Source: Rubrivivax sp.
GTDB lineage: Bacteria; Pseudomonadota; Gammaproteobacteria; Burkholderiales; Burkholderiaceae_C
Direction: 5' to 3'
DNA length: 64,000 nt
Assembly: GCA_027484825.1 (NCBI GenBank)
Contig: JAIXSE010000021.1
Span: forward strand, 62,001-126,000
In this document: positions 50,597 to 59,835 of the stretch, in pieces
Position numbering within the stretch: position 1 is the first letter of the stretch
Layout: the number at the start of each line of letters is the position of its first letter
Translations under genes and position numbers: made by a program
Notes under the pieces: model-generated
Seen by the model: only the letters and a program-made list of their open reading frames with translations
The model's database searches: none
What the model was told of the DNA's origin: nothing

Positions 50597-51649
50597 TCAG
50601 CGCGGCCGCAGCACCAGACCTTGGCCCTGTCGCTCCAGCCGCAGCCCCCATTGATCGGCCACTGTGGCCAGTGAGCGCTGGGGATCGGCGGTCAGGAAGC
50701 TGCCCGAAATCCGTAAGCCGGCGATGGAGGCGTCGCAGGACAAGGGCATGCCCGACTGCACCGACAGCCGCTGCAGGACCTGGGACAGCGGCTGGTCCAT
50801 GGCGACCAGCACGCCGCGGGTCCAGGCCACATCAGCAAAGCCTGCCGGCCCTGCGGCGTCATGGCCACCTTTGAAGAACCGCAGACGCTGGCCGGTGTCG
50901 ACACGGACCGGGACCTGGGTGCCCGTCGGCAGCACCAACACCGCATGCGTCTGCACGGCCACCACCGAGGCGGTGTCTTCTTGCACCAGGGTCAGTCGTG
51001 TCCCCAGCGGCGTCACGTCGCCGTCCCGCGTCCGCACGGTCAGTGGGCGATGGTGGGGATCGGTGCCCGTCTGCAGTTGCATGGCCCCTTGCGACAGATG
51101 CAGCATCCGCCGTGAGGCGCTGTAATCGATGCCCAGACGCGATTCGGGACCCAGCAGCAGATGCCCGCCATCGGGCAGCGTCCACTCGCGGCGTTGCCCT
51201 GCGCCGGTCACGATCCACTCCACGGAGGAGGTCTCGCGCGTCCAGGCACGGTAGAAGAAGCCGCCCATCACCACCGCACCCAGGGCGCCCAGCCCGGTCA
51301 GTGCACGACGGCGGTCCCTCTTGCGCGGCTGATGCTGCGAGGCGCGGGCAAGCGTGTCGCTGCGGTCTGCGGGCTCCATGCCTTCAGTGCGTTCGGTGAG
51401 GTCGCCGCAGTCCATTCGCTCCATACGAGCCGGCATGAGCGACAAGGTCTGCCTCGCCCGGGCCGGTGTCTGCGCCAGCAAGTGCTTCAAGCGCTCCACC
51501 CGATCCCAGGCCTGCCGGTGTTCGGCCGCATCTTCATACCAGCGCTGCCAGCCTTGGCGGTCGGCGTCGCTGGCTGCGGCGCTGCTCAGGCGCAGATGCC
51601 AGTCGGCCGCCTCCGATAGGTGCTTCGGCGTCACAGCTGCATCAGACAC
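50597..51649 (-). CDS. fecR: FecR-family anti-sigma/sigma regulator
   Basis: 350 residues from GTG 51649, which overlaps the sigma factor gene by 19 bases. The N-terminal cytoplasmic part (EAADWHLRLSSAAASDADRQGWQRWYEDAAEHRQAWDRVERL) is the FecR N-domain that binds the sigma factor. One TM (ALTGLGALGAVVMGGFFYRAW) and a periplasmic FecR domain (EWTLPDGGHLLLGPESRLGIDY; VRTRDGDVTPLGTRLTLVQ; LSVQSGMPLSCDASIAGLRISGSF) follow. It relays the receptor's signal across the inner membrane. Confidence 0.93.
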   Translation of the reverse strand: MSDAAVTPKHLSEAADWHLRLSSAAASDADRQGWQRWYEDAAEHRQAWDRVERLKHLLAQTPARARQTLSLMPARMERMDCGDLTERTEGMEPADRSDTLARASQHQPRKRDRRRALTGLGALGAVVMGGFFYRAWTRETSSVEWIVTGAGQRREWTLPDGGHLLLGPESRLGIDYSASRRMLHLSQGAMQLQTGTDPHHRPLTVRTRDGDVTPLGTRLTLVQEDTASVVAVQTHAVLVLPTGTQVPVRVDTGQRLRFFKGGHDAAGPAGFADVAWTRGVLVAMDQPLSQVLQRLSVQSGMPLSCDASIAGLRISGSFLTADPQRSLATVADQWGLRLERQGQGLVLRPR

Positions 51650-52137
51650 TGGACCACCGCCTTGTGCATGTACTTCTTGACGCTGCTGACCGACACGCCC
51701 AGATGCTGGGCAATCTGCGCATGGTCCCAGCCTTCCAACTGCGCCAGCAAGAAGGCCTCGCGCACCTTGGGGCCGAGCCCGTGCAGCAGGCGGTCCAAGG
51801 TGAGCAGGGTCTCCATCAGCACGGCATGCTCCTCCGGCGAGGGATGCATGGCTTCGGGCAGGGCGGCCAGCGCCTCCAGATAGGACCGCTCCAGGTCCTG
51901 GCGCCGGAAATGGTCCACCACCAGGCCGCGGGCGATGGTCGCCAGATAGGCCCTGGGCTGGGACAAGGCCGGCGGTTGGTCGCCGCCCTGCAGCAGCCGC
52001 ACGAAGGTGTCGTGCATGAAGTCGACCGCCCGGTCGGAGCAGGTGCCCAGACGGCGGCGCAGCCAGTCGGTGAGCCAGGACCGGTGCTCGCGGTACAGGC
52101 CTTCATGGCTGAGGACGGCAAGGTCGGCGCTGCTCAT
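51631..52137 (-). CDS. fecI: FecI-type ECF sigma factor
   Basis: 168 residues. Region 2 (EHRSWLTDWLRRRLGTCSDRAVDFMHDTFVRLLQGG) and region 4 (LPPKVREAF-like GLGPKVREAFLLAQLEGWDHAQIAQHLGVSVSSVKKYMHKAVVQC) match the iron-starvation subfamily. AGGAG precedes the ATG at 52137. A Fur-like box overlaps its promoter about 200 bases upstream. It should transcribe the downstream receptor/peroxidase genes when FecR is triggered. Confidence 0.93.
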   Translation of the reverse strand: MSSADLAVLSHEGLYREHRSWLTDWLRRRLGTCSDRAVDFMHDTFVRLLQGGDQPPALSQPRAYLATIARGLVVDHFRRQDLERSYLEALAALPEAMHPSPEEHAVLMETLLTLDRLLHGLGPKVREAFLLAQLEGWDHAQIAQHLGVSVSSVKKYMHKAVVQCLMQL

Positions 52138-52326
52138 GGCAGACGCTCCTGACGACGATGCTCAGCGAGCAGCGCGACGGTCAGGCGGGAACACAGCTTC
52201 GCACCGGCAGGAGGCCGGTCCGGGAGGCGCAGGCAGGGCATGACGGGGTCCGAGACGGCAGATCACAACGAGGCCTCCGGCTGGACCGCTTCTGACATGC
52301 GACGGTTGGCTGTGCCCAAACGCCCG

Positions 52327-52359
52327 ATTGTAGATGAGAAGATAAGAACGGTTCTCATC
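52327..52359 (-). promoter_or_regulatory. Fur-like box over a promoter of the fecI operon
   Basis: GATAAGAACGGTTCTCATC at 52341-52359 resembles betaproteobacterial Fur boxes of the AATGAGAATGATTCTCATT kind. On the minus strand TACAAT (52327-52332) is a good -10 placed so that the box covers the -35 region. A second overlapping half-site, GATGAGAA, lies at 52333-52340. Iron repression of fecI is the expected result. Confidence 0.6.
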
Positions 52360-52405
52360 TTCGTGGCTTGAATGAGGGATCGGCGCAACGCTGGCTTGGT
52401 CTGGA

Positions 52406-52425
52406 CTGAGCTGAGCTGAGCTGAG
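52406..52425. repeat. Pentanucleotide repeat (CTGAG)4
   Basis: Four exact tandem copies followed by a near copy CTGGG, upstream of the Fur-like box and downstream of dctM. It is non-coding; copy changes could move the spacing of upstream elements, but no effect is known. Confidence 0.75.
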
Positions 52426-52470
52426 CTGGGCCACTGTAGGGTGGCCCGGGCCGGGCAAGGCGGCAGCGGC

Positions 52471-53772
52471 TCAGCCCGCGCTCGGCGTGAACAGGCTGGG
52501 CAGCCACAGCGACACCGCTGGCACATAGGTGACCAGCAGCAAGGTCGCCCCCAATGCGCCATAGAACGGCAGGATGGACCGCATCACCTGGCCCACCGAC
52601 ACCCCGCCGATGGCGCAGCCCACGAACTGCGTCACGCCGACGGGTGGCGTGTTGAGCCCCAGGGCGCAGTTGATCAGCATCACGATGCCGAACTGCACCG
52701 GATCCATGCCGAACTGCGCGGCGATGGGCAGGAAGATCGGCGTGCAGATGAGGATGGTGGCGGCCATGTCCAGGAAGGTGCCCAGCACGAACAGCAGCAC
52801 ATTGATCATCAGGAAGATGACCCAGGGCTCGGAGCTGATGGACGTCATCAGCTCACCGGTCTTCTGCGGCACTTCATACAGCGCCATGAAGTAGCCGAAG
52901 GCCGAGGAGATGCCGATCAGGAACAGCACCACGCCGGTGGTCTTGCAGGCCTTGGCGCAGGCCTTGAGAAAGTGCTCCCAGCTGAGGCTGCGATAGGCCA
53001 GCACCGTCACCAGCAGGGCCCAGAACACGGCGGTGGCGGCCGACTCCGTCGCGGTGAAGATGCCGGAGAGGATGCCCGCCAGGATGATCACCACCACCAG
53101 CAGCCCTGGCAATGCACCCAGCCAGGCCGCCAGCACTTCCCGCCATCCCGGGAAGCGCCCATGCGTGCTGTAGCCGCGCTTGACCGCCACATAGTAGGCC
53201 GCCGCCAGGTTGCAGACCGTGAGCAGCAACGCAGGAAGGACACCGGCCAGTATCAGGCTGAACACACTCACCGACGCAATGCCGGTGGTGGCCAGGGTGA
53301 AGATGATGAGGTTGTGAGAGGTGGGCATCAGCGCGCCCACCAGCGCCGCATGGGTGGTCACGTTCACCGCGTAGTCGGCGTCGTAGCCTTCCTTCTTCAT
53401 CAGCGGAATCATCACCGAGCCCATGGCCGACACATCGGCCAGCGGAGAACCCGCCACGCCGCCAAACAGCGTGCAGCCCAGCACATTGCTCATGCCAAGG
53501 CCGCCGCGCACATGGCCCACCAGGGCATTGGCAAAGCGCACGATGCGGTCTGCAATGCCGCCGTAGAGCATCAGCTCGCCGGCAAAGATGAAAAACGGAA
53601 TGGCCAGGAAGGAGAAGACCTGCATGCCGCCGACCATCTTCTGGAAGACCACCGCAATCGGCAGGCCGGCCGCAACAATGGTGGCCACCGAGGCCAGGCC
53701 GATCGAAAACGCCACCGGCACGCCCAGCACCAGCAGCACCGAAAAACTCACCAGCAGGACCGTCAGTTCCAT
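52471..53772 (-). CDS. dctM: TRAP transporter large permease (DctM)
   Basis: 433 residues with about twelve TM segments. LGVPVAFSIGLASVATIVAAGLP, FAGELMLYGGIADRIVRFANALVGHVRGGLGMSNVLGCTLFGGVAGSPLADVSAMGSVMIPLMKKEGYD and NCALGLNTPPVGVTQFVG are the classic DctM motifs. It is the sodium-driven channel of the three-part transporter. The 5' end overlaps dctQ by ten bases. Confidence 0.95.
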   Translation of the reverse strand: MELTVLLVSFSVLLVLGVPVAFSIGLASVATIVAAGLPIAVVFQKMVGGMQVFSFLAIPFFIFAGELMLYGGIADRIVRFANALVGHVRGGLGMSNVLGCTLFGGVAGSPLADVSAMGSVMIPLMKKEGYDADYAVNVTTHAALVGALMPTSHNLIIFTLATTGIASVSVFSLILAGVLPALLLTVCNLAAAYYVAVKRGYSTHGRFPGWREVLAAWLGALPGLLVVVIILAGILSGIFTATESAATAVFWALLVTVLAYRSLSWEHFLKACAKACKTTGVVLFLIGISSAFGYFMALYEVPQKTGELMTSISSEPWVIFLMINVLLFVLGTFLDMAATILICTPIFLPIAAQFGMDPVQFGIVMLINCALGLNTPPVGVTQFVGCAIGGVSVGQVMRSILPFYGALGATLLLVTYVPAVSLWLPSLFTPSAG

Positions 53773-54335
53773 GAGGGCACCACCTCTTCATGGCGGATCA
53801 GGGCCACGATGTGTTCAATGGAGAAGAGCGCGATCAGCACGCCTGCGATGACCAGGGCGAGATAGTCCAGACCCACCGGCACGCCCAGCATCGGATCGAG
53901 TTCATCCCACTTGAGGCGGGTCCAGGTCCAGCCGCTCCAGGTCATCAGAGCGCCGAACAGGCCCACCAGCGCGTGGATCAGCAGCTCCAGCCTCAGCCGC
54001 CACGCCTCGGGCAGCAGCACCGCCAGGGACTCCAGACCGATATGGCCGGCATCCCGCACGCCCACGGCCACGCCCAGCGCGGTGACGTAGAGCACCAGCT
54101 GCAAGGCCAGGCCCTCGGTCCAGGTGGGCGTGTCGTTGAAGACATAGCGGCCCACCACTTGCACCTGCACCGCCAGGATGATGGCCACCAGCATGACAAC
54201 GGCCGCCATCAGGCTGAGCTTGGACAGCCAGGCGCAGAGCCGGGTGTAGGGATGCCGCGCCGAAGCGCTCTTGGAAGCGAGGGATGGCATCGCGGCGGCG
54301 CTGTGGGAGGCCGCGTGGGGGCTGGAGACACTCAT
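53763..54335 (-). CDS. dctQ: TRAP transporter small permease (DctQ)
   Basis: 190 residues from the Met at 54335, which overlaps the dctP stop as ATGA; the upstream open frame is only an extension into dctP. Four TM segments with [47 protein letters not shown], the DctQ W-x-E and R-x-x-x-H signature. It joins DctM in the inner membrane. Confidence 0.92.
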   Translation of the reverse strand: MSVSSPHAASHSAAAMPSLASKSASARHPYTRLCAWLSKLSLMAAVVMLVAIILAVQVQVVGRYVFNDTPTWTEGLALQLVLYVTALGVAVGVRDAGHIGLESLAVLLPEAWRLRLELLIHALVGLFGALMTWSGWTWTRLKWDELDPMLGVPVGLDYLALVIAGVLIALFSIEHIVALIRHEEVVPSWN

Positions 54336-55378
54336 GGTGTGTCCTGCACGGCCTTGACCAGGCGCTGCAGGTCCGGCGTGTTGATGAACCGGGCATAGAC
54401 CGGCGCCATGGCCGCCTTGAACGCGGCTTTGTCCACGTCGGTGACGATCACCGAGCCCGCCTTCTGCACCAGCGCGCGGTCCTTGGCCTCCTGCTCGTCC
54501 CACTTCTGCCGCTGAAAGGCGACCGATTCCTTGGCGGCGGCGCGGAACAGGTCCTGATCAGCCTTGGAGAGCTTGTCCCACACCAGCTTGGACATCAGCA
54601 GCATCTCCGGCGCCATCGAATGCTCGGTGAGCGAGAACACCTTCACCGCCTCATAGTGCTTGAAGCCGGCATACGAGGGGATGTTGTTCTCGGCGGCGTC
54701 GATCAGCCCGGTCTTGAGGGCGGTGTAGATCTCGCTGGTGGGCATGGGCGTGGCGTTGGCCCCGATGGCCGCAGCAATGGCCACCCACAGCTCGGACTGC
54801 TGCACCCGGATCTTCAGTCCCTTGCTGTCCGCCAGTGAGCGGATGGGTTTCTTGGCGTAGATCGAGCGGGAGCCGCTGTCATAGAACGCCAGGCCGATCA
54901 TGCCCTGCGACTCGCATCCCTTGAGGATCTCGTCGCCAATCGGGCCATCCAGCACCTTGCGCATGTGGGCGACCGACTGGAAGAGGAAGGGCATGGTGGG
55001 CACCAGGCTCTTCGGGCAGATCGAGTTGAGTGAGCTGATGTTCACCCGGTTCATCTCCAGCGCGCCGATCTTGAGTTGATCCAGCGTCTCCTTCTCGGTG
55101 CCCAGGGCGCTCTTGTTGAAGACCTTGATCTTGTATTTGCCGGCGCTGCGCTGACTCAGCCATTCGCTCATGTGCTTGACGGCGGCCACCGTGGGGTAGT
55201 CGTCGCTGTTGTGCACATCGGCGGAGCGAAACTCGACCGCCAGGGCGGGCCCTGCGGCGAGCACGGTGGCCGCCACCGCCAGGCCGGCGCGCAGCCATCG
55301 GCGCAGGTGTTCTGGCCGTTTGGCGACGGCCACAGGGCAGGGCGCCGCTTGAGTCATTTGCATCATGCTTGTCTCCAT
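54332..55378 (-). CDS. dctP: TRAP transporter substrate-binding protein (DctP)
   Basis: 348 residues with a signal peptide ([21 protein letters not shown]). [65 protein letters not shown] and [49 protein letters not shown] are DctP signatures; R in the second segment binds the carboxylate. Next to a uronate dehydrogenase gene, the likely substrate is glucuronate or galacturonate. Confidence 0.93.
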   Translation of the reverse strand: METSMMQMTQAAPCPVAVAKRPEHLRRWLRAGLAVAATVLAAGPALAVEFRSADVHNSDDYPTVAAVKHMSEWLSQRSAGKYKIKVFNKSALGTEKETLDQLKIGALEMNRVNISSLNSICPKSLVPTMPFLFQSVAHMRKVLDGPIGDEILKGCESQGMIGLAFYDSGSRSIYAKKPIRSLADSKGLKIRVQQSELWVAIAAAIGANATPMPTSEIYTALKTGLIDAAENNIPSYAGFKHYEAVKVFSLTEHSMAPEMLLMSKLVWDKLSKADQDLFRAAAKESVAFQRQKWDEQEAKDRALVQKAGSVIVTDVDKAAFKAAMAPVYARFINTPDLQRLVKAVQDTP

Positions 55379-55410
55379 GGTTCTTGTTGGAATGGCACCA
55401 GCTCTCAGGC

Positions 55411-56238
55411 TCAGGCCGGCGGATCAAAGGGTCCGATGCCCAGGAAGCTGCCGCCCTGCAAACGGGCCATCAGACTTCCCTCGGGAAACACCTTGTCCGC
55501 CACCTCGGCGCGCCAGCGCTCGGCGCTGTCCTGCGGCCGGTAGCCAAGCTGGGCCCAGCCGGCGTCGTTGTGCCACCGGTCCGGGTTGTCGGAGATGGCG
55601 TAGGTGACCAGGCAGCCGACATCCGGGGTGCGCAGGGCCGCCGTGACCAGGCTGAACAGGTCCCGCGGACTGATCCAGGTGGACAGGGCGCGGCGGTCGG
55701 GCGGCTCCGGTAGGCAGGTGCCGATGCGCAGGCAGACGGATTCCACCCCGTATCGATACCAATACAACTGCGCCATGCCTTCGCCGAACAGTTTGGTGAC
55801 GCCGTAGTACCCATCCGGACGCGCCGGGTCGCTGGGGTCCAGCAACTGGCCCTGCGGATAGCAGCCGGTGACATGGTTGGAGCTGGCGAACACCACGCGC
55901 CGGGTGCCGGCCAGCCGGGCGGCTTCATACAGATGGAAGACCCCGTCCAGGTTGGCGCGGGCCATCTGCTCGAACGGCGCTTCCACGGAATGGGCCCCGA
56001 GGTGCACCACCGCATCGACCCCTTCCAGCAGGCGCTGCACCGCTGCTCGATCGGTCAGGTCGCAGGGGTGGTCCTGCTCGTGGGCGGCCAGCGGGCCATT
56101 CAGAGGGAAGCGGTCGCTGAGGATCAGTCGGCGGCAGATGCCGCCCAGTGGCGCCCGCAGCATCTTGCCAAGCGTGCCGGCGGCGCCGGTCAGGAGCACG
56201 GTGCCCATCACAGGGGCGTCTGAGGAGGAAACGGTCAT
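55411..56238 (-). CDS. udh: Uronate dehydrogenase (NAD-dependent)
   Basis: 275 residues of the extended SDR fold. Rossmann motif [10 protein letters not shown] at 18-27, catalytic Y145-x-x-x-K149 in [10 protein letters not shown], and the Udh-like [36 protein letters not shown]. Udh oxidises glucuronate/galacturonate to the aldarolactone. It is 32 bases upstream of dctP in the same direction, so uptake and the first oxidation step are encoded together. The rest of the pathway is not in the window. Confidence 0.9.
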   Translation of the reverse strand: MTVSSSDAPVMGTVLLTGAAGTLGKMLRAPLGGICRRLILSDRFPLNGPLAAHEQDHPCDLTDRAAVQRLLEGVDAVVHLGAHSVEAPFEQMARANLDGVFHLYEAARLAGTRRVVFASSNHVTGCYPQGQLLDPSDPARPDGYYGVTKLFGEGMAQLYWYRYGVESVCLRIGTCLPEPPDRRALSTWISPRDLFSLVTAALRTPDVGCLVTYAISDNPDRWHNDAGWAQLGYRPQDSAERWRAEVADKVFPEGSLMARLQGGSFLGIGPFDPPA

Positions 56239-56420
56239 TTGTGATTTTTAAAACAGCGTTTCGGACCAGTATCCGCAAGCCGGGCAGATCCAGCAACTGG
56301 CAAGTGCCCTGGGGTTAATGCGGGGGCTTGGGATGCTGCAATGCAGCAATGAAGAGGCAAGATGGCGCTTTCCCCTGCATGCGGGCGAGCCACCTGCCCC
56401 GGCCGATTGGAGGCTTCTGA

Positions 56421-57500
56421 ATGCTGGACCCCGACACAAAGCGGTATGCGGTGCTCGACGGTATGCGCGGTGTGGCTGCGCTGTGCGTGGCCGTGCTGCA
56501 TGCCAGTCAGTTGCTCAAGCTCGGCTACAAGCCTTTTCATGCCTCGCTGGCGGTGGACTTCTTCTTTTGCCTGAGCGGCTTCGTGGTGGCCTTTGCCTAT
56601 GACCGCAAGCTGCCGGGCATGTCGATCCAGCGCTTCTTCGCGGTCCGGTTGATTCGCCTCTACCCAATGATTGCGCTGGGCATTGCGGTGGGCGCCGTGG
56701 TGCTGCTGCTGGCCTTGATGCGGGGCGACCTGGCCTGGAAGCAGACCCTGCTGCTGATCGCGTCAGCCTTTGTGCTGATGCCCATGGGCCTGCGGTATCA
56801 ATTTCAGGCGTATCCGGTGAACAACCCGATCTGGTCGCTGTTCTTCGAGCTCGTTGCCAATGCGGCCTATGGCCTGCACACCAAGTACGGACAGCCGCTG
56901 AGGCCGGGGGCCGTGGTGGCCGTGGTGGGCGCACTGGGCGTGGCGCTGGCGGGTGCGGTGCTGCTGCAGCACGGCGTCGATCCGATCGGATTCGATGGGC
57001 CACGCAACTTCGTGCTGGGTATCGTGCGGGTGGCCTTTCCGTTTGTGGTGGGCATGTGCATTTGCCGAAGCGGCATTCATCGCCGGCTGCCGAAGGTGCA
57101 CTGGATGCTGCCGATGCTGGTGCTGCTGGCCGTGCTGATGTGCCCCTGGTGGCGCCATGAGCCGGTGTTTGACCTGATCTGCCTGCTGGTGCTGCTGCCG
57201 CTCATCGTGGCCTTTGGCGCCTCGGCGGATGTGCAGCCTCACAGCCTCAGCCTGCGCGGGCTGGAGTGGCTGGGGGCGTTGTCCTACCCGTTTTATCTGC
57301 TGCATGAGCCGCTGCTGCGCCTGGCGCGGGATCTGGGCATCACCGACGTGCCCAGGCCGATGCTGGCCCTCCTGTCGCTGCTGCTGGCGACTGTGCTCGC
57401 GCAACTGGCCCTGAGCCTGTATGACGAGCCGCTGCGTGCGGCCCTGATGCGGCGACTGCGCCGCACGCCCGTCGCCGCCGGAGTGCCGCAGCGCGCGTGA
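56421..57500 (+). CDS. Acyltransferase 3 family membrane protein
   Basis: 359 residues with about ten TM segments. YAVLDGMRGVAALCVAVLHAS contains the R-G and catalytic His of the family, and FFFCLSGFVVAFAYDRKL is the second conserved motif. LGALSYPFYLLHEPLLR is the conserved segment near the last TMs. The acceptor is unknown. It is divergent from the uronate operon. GAGG lies in the upstream region but the exact ribosome site is unclear. Confidence 0.87.
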   Translation: MLDPDTKRYAVLDGMRGVAALCVAVLHASQLLKLGYKPFHASLAVDFFFCLSGFVVAFAYDRKLPGMSIQRFFAVRLIRLYPMIALGIAVGAVVLLLALMRGDLAWKQTLLLIASAFVLMPMGLRYQFQAYPVNNPIWSLFFELVANAAYGLHTKYGQPLRPGAVVAVVGALGVALAGAVLLQHGVDPIGFDGPRNFVLGIVRVAFPFVVGMCICRSGIHRRLPKVHWMLPMLVLLAVLMCPWWRHEPVFDLICLLVLLPLIVAFGASADVQPHSLSLRGLEWLGALSYPFYLLHEPLLRLARDLGITDVPRPMLALLSLLLATVLAQLALSLYDEPLRAALMRRLRRTPVAAGVPQRA

Positions 57501-57762
57501 TGCGCGCCGGGAACCCGTACTCGCGTGTAAACAAGCGTGGTGGCGCCGTGTCCCATCGTGATCGGCAGCCTTGCCCTCGCACATCCAGGCGATTTGGCTT
57601 CTGAAAGTAAGGGGAAACCCTTGTTATCCGGCGATGTCAGGTCCATGACGGACTGGGACAATGCGCGCTGTTTTTTGTTTCAAAAGTACGTCCTGTCTGG
57701 TCACGAGCCTGAACCGGGACATCACGAAACATCGAAGAAGCTTCGGAGAAGGATCGAGCAGC

Positions 57763-59748
57763 ATGGCGCTACAGCACTTGACGGACGAACAGGTCCGCAC
57801 CTGGACGCGGGCCCAAAAAGACGAGTGGTGGTTCAAGAACGTCTTTCGCGGTGACATGGCGCAGCTGTCGCTGCGCTCCGGCCTGACCGGGTTCATTCTG
57901 GGCGGCATCCTGGCCGCCACGTCGCTGTACATCGGCGCCAAGACCGGCATCAGTGTGGGCGTGGGGCTCACGTCGGTGATTCTGGCGTTTGCCATGTTCC
58001 GTCTGCTGAATCAGATGGGCTGGGCCGACGACTACACCATCCTTGAGAACAACTGCACCCAGTCGATCGCCACGGCGGCCGGCTATGTGGTGACGCCGCT
58101 GATCTCCAGCCTGGTGGCCTACATGCTGGTGGTGGATCGCATCATCCCGTGGTGGCAGATGATGATCTGGATGATCCTGATCTCGATCACCGGCGTGCTG
58201 GTGGCCTTCCCGATGAAGCGCCGTTTCATCAATGAAGACCAGCTCCCGTTCCCGGAAGGGCGCGCCTGCGGCGTGGTGCTGGACTCGCTCTACACCGGTC
58301 AGGGCGGCGAAGGCCTGTACAAGGCGGCGCTGCTGGCCAAGGTGGCCGGCCTGGCCGCGTTCTACCAGGCCATCGTCAGTGACGGCTGGATGAAGCTGAT
58401 CCAGTTCAAGCTGCTGCGCATGGACCAGTGGGCCGGCATGAAGGAGCCCTGGACCTTCCATGAACGCCTGGACCAGTACTACTACAGCTGGGCCGTGAAG
58501 GCCGATGCCTGGATTCCCAAGGTCATGGGTGTGGACTTCCGCGTGCTGGGCCTGCGCCTGACGCTGGACGTGGCCATGCTGGGCGTGGGCGGCCTGATGG
58601 GCATTGCCGTGGCCACCAGCTGCCTGCTGGGCGCGTTTGTGAACTTCGCGGTGCTGGCGCCGATCATGATCAACGCGGGCGACATCGTCCAGCGCGTGGG
58701 TCCCAATGGCGCGATCATTCCCATCTCCCGCGTGGAGATCGTGAACCAGTGGTCGATGTGGTGGGGCGTGGCCATGATGGTGGCCGGTTCGGTGACCAGC
58801 CTGCTGGCCAAGCCCGACATCTTCACCAATGCGTTCAAGTCGCTGACCAACCGCAACAAGAACAAGGACAAGGGTCCGGACCTGCTGGCCCACATTGAAG
58901 TGCCGCTGTGGGTGTCCTACATCGGTGTGCCGGTGTTTGGTTTCCTGTCGGCCTGGACTGGTCACGTGTTCTTCGGCGTGCCGATGATGCTGGCGCTGGT
59001 GTCGCTGCCGCTGATCTTCGTGCTGACGGTGATCTGCACCAACTCGATGGCGCTGACCTCCTGGACGCCGACCGGTGCGCTGTCCAAGATCACCCAGTTC
59101 ACCATGGGCGCGATCGACCGCAGCAACCCGGCTTCCAACCTGGTGCCTGCGGGCATGACGGCGGAAATTGCCTCCAATGCGGCCAACCTGCTGTCCGACA
59201 TCAAGCCGGGCTACATGCTGGGCGGCAAGCCGCGCCATCAGGCCATCGGCCATGTGATCGGCATCTTTGCGGGCGTGCTGGCCTGCGTGCCGCTGTTCTT
59301 CCTGCTGTTCGTGCCGAAGAATGCCGAGGGCGTGCGCTCGACGGCCTCCATCATTTCCGACCAGTTCGCCATGCCGGCGGCGGTGCAGTGGAAGGGTGTG
59401 GCCGAGATCATCGCCAACGGGCTGCACAGCCTGCCCGCGTCGGCGCTGATCACGATGGGGCTGGCCGCTGCGGCTGCGGTGATCATCGAGGTGCTGCGTC
59501 TGGTGACGCGCGGCAAGTTCCCGCTGTCGTCGGTGTCGATCGGCCTGGGCGTGGTGCTGCCGCCGGAGTCGACCTTCGCGATGTGGATCGGCGCGATGAT
59601 CTTCTTCGTGGCTGCCAAGGTCTACAAGACGCCGGGTACGGCTGGCTGGCGCCGCTGGGTGGACGGCTGTGAGCCGATCTGCGCGGGCCTGATTTCGGGC
59701 GCGGCGCTGATGGGCATCGGCAACGCCATCGTCAATGTGCTGATCTGA
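57763..59748 (+). CDS. OPT-family oligopeptide/metal-complex transporter
   Basis: 661 residues from ATG 57763, chosen because MALQHLTDEQVRTWTRAQKDEWWFKNVFRGDMAQLSLRS is a typical start and AAGGA is upstream. About fourteen membrane segments. GFILGGILAATSLYIGAKTGISVGVGLTSVILAFAMF, NNCTQSIATAAGYV, FPEGRACG and PAGMTAEIASNAANLLSDIKPGYMLGGKPRHQAIGHVIG are conserved in bacterial OPT proteins. Substrates in this family are oligopeptides or metal chelates. A hairpin follows at 59758-59780. Confidence 0.92.
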   Translation: MALQHLTDEQVRTWTRAQKDEWWFKNVFRGDMAQLSLRSGLTGFILGGILAATSLYIGAKTGISVGVGLTSVILAFAMFRLLNQMGWADDYTILENNCTQSIATAAGYVVTPLISSLVAYMLVVDRIIPWWQMMIWMILISITGVLVAFPMKRRFINEDQLPFPEGRACGVVLDSLYTGQGGEGLYKAALLAKVAGLAAFYQAIVSDGWMKLIQFKLLRMDQWAGMKEPWTFHERLDQYYYSWAVKADAWIPKVMGVDFRVLGLRLTLDVAMLGVGGLMGIAVATSCLLGAFVNFAVLAPIMINAGDIVQRVGPNGAIIPISRVEIVNQWSMWWGVAMMVAGSVTSLLAKPDIFTNAFKSLTNRNKNKDKGPDLLAHIEVPLWVSYIGVPVFGFLSAWTGHVFFGVPMMLALVSLPLIFVLTVICTNSMALTSWTPTGALSKITQFTMGAIDRSNPASNLVPAGMTAEIASNAANLLSDIKPGYMLGGKPRHQAIGHVIGIFAGVLACVPLFFLLFVPKNAEGVRSTASIISDQFAMPAAVQWKGVAEIIANGLHSLPASALITMGLAAAAAVIIEVLRLVTRGKFPLSSVSIGLGVVLPPESTFAMWIGAMIFFVAAKVYKTPGTAGWRRWVDGCEPICAGLISGAALMGIGNAIVNVLI

Positions 59749-59757
59749 CCGTGACCC

Positions 59758-59780
59758 GCCGCCAGCCGAGCGCTGGCGGC
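59758..59780 (+). terminator. Hairpin after the OPT transporter
   Basis: GCCGCCAGC and GCTGGCGGC form a nine-base stem with a five-base loop. There is no T-tract, so it may be a weak terminator or an mRNA end-protecting element. Confidence 0.45.
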
Positions 59781-59835
59781 ATGGCACAATTGCGGCCCTC
59801 TGCCGGCATGGGAATGCCGGGGGGCCTGATGCATT

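Larger units (their letters stand above)
52138..52470. other. Intergenic region between dctM and fecI
   Basis: 333 bases. It contains the Fur-like promoter region, a pentanucleotide repeat (CTGAG)4 at 52406-52425, and about 190 bases of GC-rich leader before fecI with no recognised gene. Confidence 0.55.

Noticed and set aside
46410-52137. Complete methanobactin locus
   Set aside because: The receptor, FecIR and a MauG-like gene are present, but no precursor peptide, MbnB/MbnC or MbnP gene is visible, so only a partial resemblance is claimed.
57769-59787. A 672-codon open frame antisense to the OPT transporter gene, rich in His, Gln and Arg
   Set aside because: It is a shadow of the high-GC third positions of the real gene; the composition is not protein-like and the sense strand has clear OPT motifs.
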